DNA of 7,541 nucleotides from DATBLZ01 sp036555065 (GTDB lineage Bacteria > Pseudomonadota > Gammaproteobacteria > Steroidobacterales > Rariloculaceae): the NCBI GenBank assembly GCA_036555065.1, contig DATBLZ010000098.1:1-7541 (forward strand), read 5' to 3'. Made by a program: the position numbers and the translations under genes. The notes beneath the pieces were generated by a model. The model saw only the letters and a list, made by a program, of their open reading frames with translations, did not search any database and was not told the origin of the DNA. This document shows, in pieces, positions 5,289-7,541 of this stretch (its first letter is position 1; each line of letters starts with the position of its first letter).

Positions 5289-6747
5289 TGTTGACCACGA
5301 GCACGGGCTTATCGGAAACGCGCCGCAACGGCAGGCGCACCTGAAAGTGCGCGCCGGGCGCAGCACCCTGGATGAGCTCGACCGCGCCGCCGTGCGCCTG
5401 GATGCACTCCTGCACGACCGAGAGGCCGATTCCCGTGCCGCCGACGGCGCCGCCCTGTGGCCGCCGTCCCTGATAGAACGCCTCGAAGATGCGCGGCGCA
5501 TCGTCGGTCGCAACGCCGGGGCCGTTGTCGGTCACGTCGATGACGAGCTGCGTGCCCTGCATGCGCGCCTTGACGCCGATCGTGCCGTTGTCGGGCGTGA
5601 ACTTGAGTGCGTTGGATACGAGATTCTCGAGCACGAGCTTGAGCTTGCCTTCGTCGGCGCGGACGATCATCGGCTTGACGTCGATCGCGAGCTTGATCTT
5701 GCGATTCGAGATCACGAGCCGATGCTGGCTCAGCACGCTGAAGACGAGCGGCTTCAGATCGAATTCCGTGAGCTTGAGCTCGGCGGTCTTGGTCTGCCAG
5801 GCGCTGAACGTCAACAGGTTCTCGATGAGCTTCTGCAGCTTGAGGCTGTTCTCGCGCAGGATCCCCGTGACTTCCTGCTGTTGGTTGTCGAGGCGGCCGA
5901 CGGCGCCGTCGAGCAGGAGCTCCGTGCCCTCGCGGATGTTCGCGAGCGGCGTCTTGAGCTCGTGCGACATGTGCCGCAGGAACTTGTTCTTCTCGTCGGT
6001 CGATTCTTTGAGGCGGTTGCGGAGCCATTCGAGCTGCCGGCCCAGCGTCTCGATGTCGGTTGGGCCCGTCACGCTGATCGGGTTGCCGAAGTCGCCTTTG
6101 CCGAGCTCGCGGATCGCGCGGTCGACCTGGCGCATCGGGCGCCCGATCAGGAAAACGAAAAACACGACTAGGAGCAGCGTTCCCGGAATCAGCGCCGCGG
6201 CCTGCCAGGCGAGCGCGCGCTGCGCCGTGCGCGTCGTCTCTTCGAGCGCGTTCAAACGCTCGTTGATGAAGACGCGCATACCGGTCGTGACGCTGCTCGC
6301 GGCGCTGTTCATGCGGCGGAATCCGGCATCGACGTCAGTGCGCGTCGACTCCGTCGGCGCGCCGAGAAGCGCGACGAGGACGTTCGCCGAAGCACTGCGC
6401 AAAGTCGCGATCTCGGCGCGGATCTCCTCGTTCTGCGGCGGCAATTGCTCGAGCGTGGCGAGGCTTTGCTGCAGCGACTCGTGGTCGGTTTGGTAGAACG
6501 CGAGGCGCTGTCGCTCGCCGAGCTGGAGATAGACCTGCGCGTTGCGCTCGAGCTCGGTGAGGAGCCGCGCCACGCGCTGGTTCTCGAGGGTTGCGGTCAC
6601 GCTTTCGCTGACGACGGCCTCGCTTTCATCGGCGAGCGCGCCGAGCTCGAGAACGGCATTGCCGACGCCGACGAGGAGCGGCAAAGTCAGGAGCCCGATG
6701 CCGACGAGGATGAGGCCGAGTAACGTGCGGGGGCGACCGATTTTCAC
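5281..6747 (-). CDS. glrK: Membrane sensor histidine kinase GlrK (QseE)
   Basis: This 488-residue kinase starts at GTG 6747. Transmembrane segments lie at about 8-28 and 182-202, enclosing a mostly helical periplasmic domain of about 150 residues. A HAMP linker (about 203-255, with IGRPMRQVDRAIRELGKGDF) and the dimerisation/phosphoacceptor helix (H262 in RHMSHELKTPLANIREG) follow. The ATPase domain has an N-box (ENLVSNALKFTP, 374-385), G1 DNGPG (407-411) and G2 GGTGIGLS (436-443). Length is close to E. coli GlrK (about 475). It should autophosphorylate H262 in response to an envelope signal and pass phosphate to D67 of GlrR. AGGA 7 bases before the GTG fixes the start, and no competing in-frame start has as good a ribosome-binding site. 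It follows galE by 10 bases and overlaps qseG by 8. The identification rests on gene order plus domain make-up; order with qseG and glrR makes it firm. Confidence 0.93.
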   Translation of the reverse strand: MKIGRPRTLLGLILVGIGLLTLPLLVGVGNAVLELGALADESEAVVSESVTATLENQRVARLLTELERNAQVYLQLGERQRLAFYQTDHESLQQSLATLEQLPPQNEEIRAEIATLRSASANVLVALLGAPTESTRTDVDAGFRRMNSAASSVTTGMRVFINERLNALEETTRTAQRALAWQAAALIPGTLLLVVFFVFLIGRPMRQVDRAIRELGKGDFGNPISVTGPTDIETLGRQLEWLRNRLKESTDEKNKFLRHMSHELKTPLANIREGTELLLDGAVGRLDNQQQEVTGILRENSLKLQKLIENLLTFSAWQTKTAELKLTEFDLKPLVFSVLSQHRLVISNRKIKLAIDVKPMIVRADEGKLKLVLENLVSNALKFTPDNGTIGVKARMQGTQLVIDVTDNGPGVATDDAPRIFEAFYQGRRPQGGAVGGTGIGLSVVQECIQAHGGAVELIQGAAPGAHFQVRLPLRRVSDKPVLVVNNG

Positions 6748-6754
6748 GCGCTGA

Positions 6755-6758
6755 TCCT
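6755..6758 (-). promoter_or_regulatory. Shine-Dalgarno sequence of glrK, overlapping the galE stop codon
   Basis: AGGA at 6758 down to 6755 (minus strand) shares its first A with the TGA stop of galE and is 7 bases from GTG 6747. This arrangement points to translational coupling of glrK to galE and rules for the GTG start over upstream in-frame codons. Confidence 0.7.
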
Positions 6759-7541
6759 CATGCGCGCTTTTCCGCCCAGATGCCTGCGGCGAGCTTGCGT
6801 TCCCACGCAAGTGCCGTCGCGCAGATCTTCTCGAGATCGTCGAGCTCCGGCGTCCAGCCGAGGACCTCGCGAATCCTCGAGGCTTCCGCGATCAGCGTCG
6901 GCGGATCGCCGGCGCGCCGGCCTGCGGCCTTCTGCTTGATCTTGTGGCCCGCGACTCTTTCGATCATCGCGATGACCTCGCGGACCGAATAGCCGTGACC
7001 ATACCCGCAGTTGAGCGTCGTCGATTCGCCGCCCGCGCGCAGGTACTCGAGCGCCTTGACGTGCGCGGCGGCCAAGTCCTCGACGTGAATATAGTCCCGA
7101 ACGCCCGTGCCGTCGGGCGTCGCGTAGTCGGTGCCGAAAATCGTCACATGGGGCCGCTTGCCGACCGCGGCCTCGCACGCGACCTTCGTGAGCAACGTTG
7201 CCTCGGGCGTCGATTGCCCGATGCGTCCGCCGGGGTCGGAGCCGGCGACGTTGAAGTACCGCAGCGTGACGTAACGGAGCTTCGTCGCAGCAGCAACGTC
7301 GCGGAGCATGATTTCCGTCATGAGCTTCGACTGCCCGTACGGATTGATCGGTTGCGTCGGGCTTGTCTCGGCGGCGATCCCGCTGGGTGGAATACCATAG
7401 ACGGCTGCTGTCGATGAGAACACGAAGTGCGCGACGCCTGCCTTGTGCGACCACTCGAGCAACGTTCGGCTCGCGGCCGTGTTGTTGCGGTAGTACTTAA
7501 GAGGATCGGCGACCGACTCGGGCACGATCGTGTGCGCGGCG
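6758..7541 (-). CDS. galE: UDP-glucose 4-epimerase GalE (5' truncated by window edge)
   Basis: The frame is open to the window end, with 260 visible residues against about 335 in the family; roughly 75-80 N-terminal residues including the NAD-binding GxxGxxG are outside. The visible part starts in AAHTIVPESVADPLKYYRNN, a GalE hallmark. It continues with FSSTAAVYG (the Ser/Thr active-site region), the catalytic YxxxK as NPYGQSK (Tyr codon near 7337-7339), LRYFNVAGSDP, GTGVRDYIHVEDLA and RRAGDPP. GalE interconverts UDP-glucose and UDP-galactose (some members also the N-acetyl forms) in the cytoplasm, feeding LPS, EPS and galactose metabolism. The GTG at 7525 is internal, not the start. Stop TGA 6760-6758 is followed after 10 bases by glrK, suggesting co-transcription. 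The substrate range cannot be told from this part. Confidence 0.95.
   Translation of the reverse strand, partial: AAHTIVPESVADPLKYYRNNTAASRTLLEWSHKAGVAHFVFSSTAAVYGIPPSGIAAETSPTQPINPYGQSKLMTEIMLRDVAAATKLRYVTLRYFNVAGSDPGGRIGQSTPEATLLTKVACEAAVGKRPHVTIFGTDYATPDGTGVRDYIHVEDLAAAHVKALEYLRAGGESTTLNCGYGHGYSVREVIAMIERVAGHKIKQKAAGRRAGDPPTLIAEASRIREVLGWTPELDDLEKICATALAWERKLAAGIWAEKRA

Noticed and set aside
5071..6171. Plus-strand open frame of about 366 codons opposite glrK and qseG
   Set aside because: It is the antisense of strongly conserved kinase motifs; the composition (Asp/Arg/Leu/Ala) is typical of a high-GC shadow frame.
6908..6921. Perfect 14-base palindrome GCCGGCGCGCCGGC inside galE
   Set aside because: It encodes part of the conserved RRAGDPP stretch and is explained by codon choice in GC-rich DNA; no second copy is seen.

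Overview
The window is a GC-rich, gene-dense stretch of a proteobacterial chromosome. A gammaproteobacterium outside the Enterobacteriaceae is most likely. The reasons are a glrK-qseG-glrR operon (a gammaproteobacterial trio), a PEP-CTERM regulator and substrate pair (typical of environmental, EPS-forming Gram-negatives), and short palindromic repeats of the REP type. The genus cannot be named from this sequence.

Left half, plus strand: the 3' two thirds of a DegT/DnrJ/EryC1/StrS sugar aminotransferase (1-815), a spacer with an inverted pair of REP-like repeats (828-876), then prsR (962-2320), the sigma-54-dependent response regulator of PEP-CTERM/exosortase systems. A 158-base gap follows, holding a near-perfect sigma-54 (-24/-12) promoter (2418-2434). 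It drives a small secreted protein gene (2479-3162) whose product carries an N-terminal signal peptide and a C-terminal PEP-CTERM sorting signal. Regulator, promoter and probable target therefore sit together.

Right half, minus strand (transcribed right to left): the C-terminal part of galE (6758-7541), then glrK (5281-6747), a qseG-like lipoprotein gene (4581-5288) and glrR (3217-4584). Junctions are tight: a 10-base gap, an 8-base overlap and a 4-base ATGA overlap, so galE-glrK-qseG-glrR looks like one translationally coupled unit. GlrK is the membrane sensor kinase, QseG its outer-membrane lipoprotein partner, and GlrR a second sigma-54 activator.

The two halves converge at 3163-3216, a gap filled by a tandem pair of the same REP-like repeat. 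A third pair lies inside the 5' end of qseG, where it is translated in frame as two 10-residue repeats ahead of the signal-peptide hydrophobic core. The most notable points are the PrsR/sigma-54/PEP-CTERM cassette without an adjacent prsK, the repeat-built signal peptide of QseG, and the coupling of a sugar epimerase gene to the GlrKR sensor system. I did not find an unmistakably new system; most genes belong to known families, and the PEP-CTERM protein is the least characterised one.
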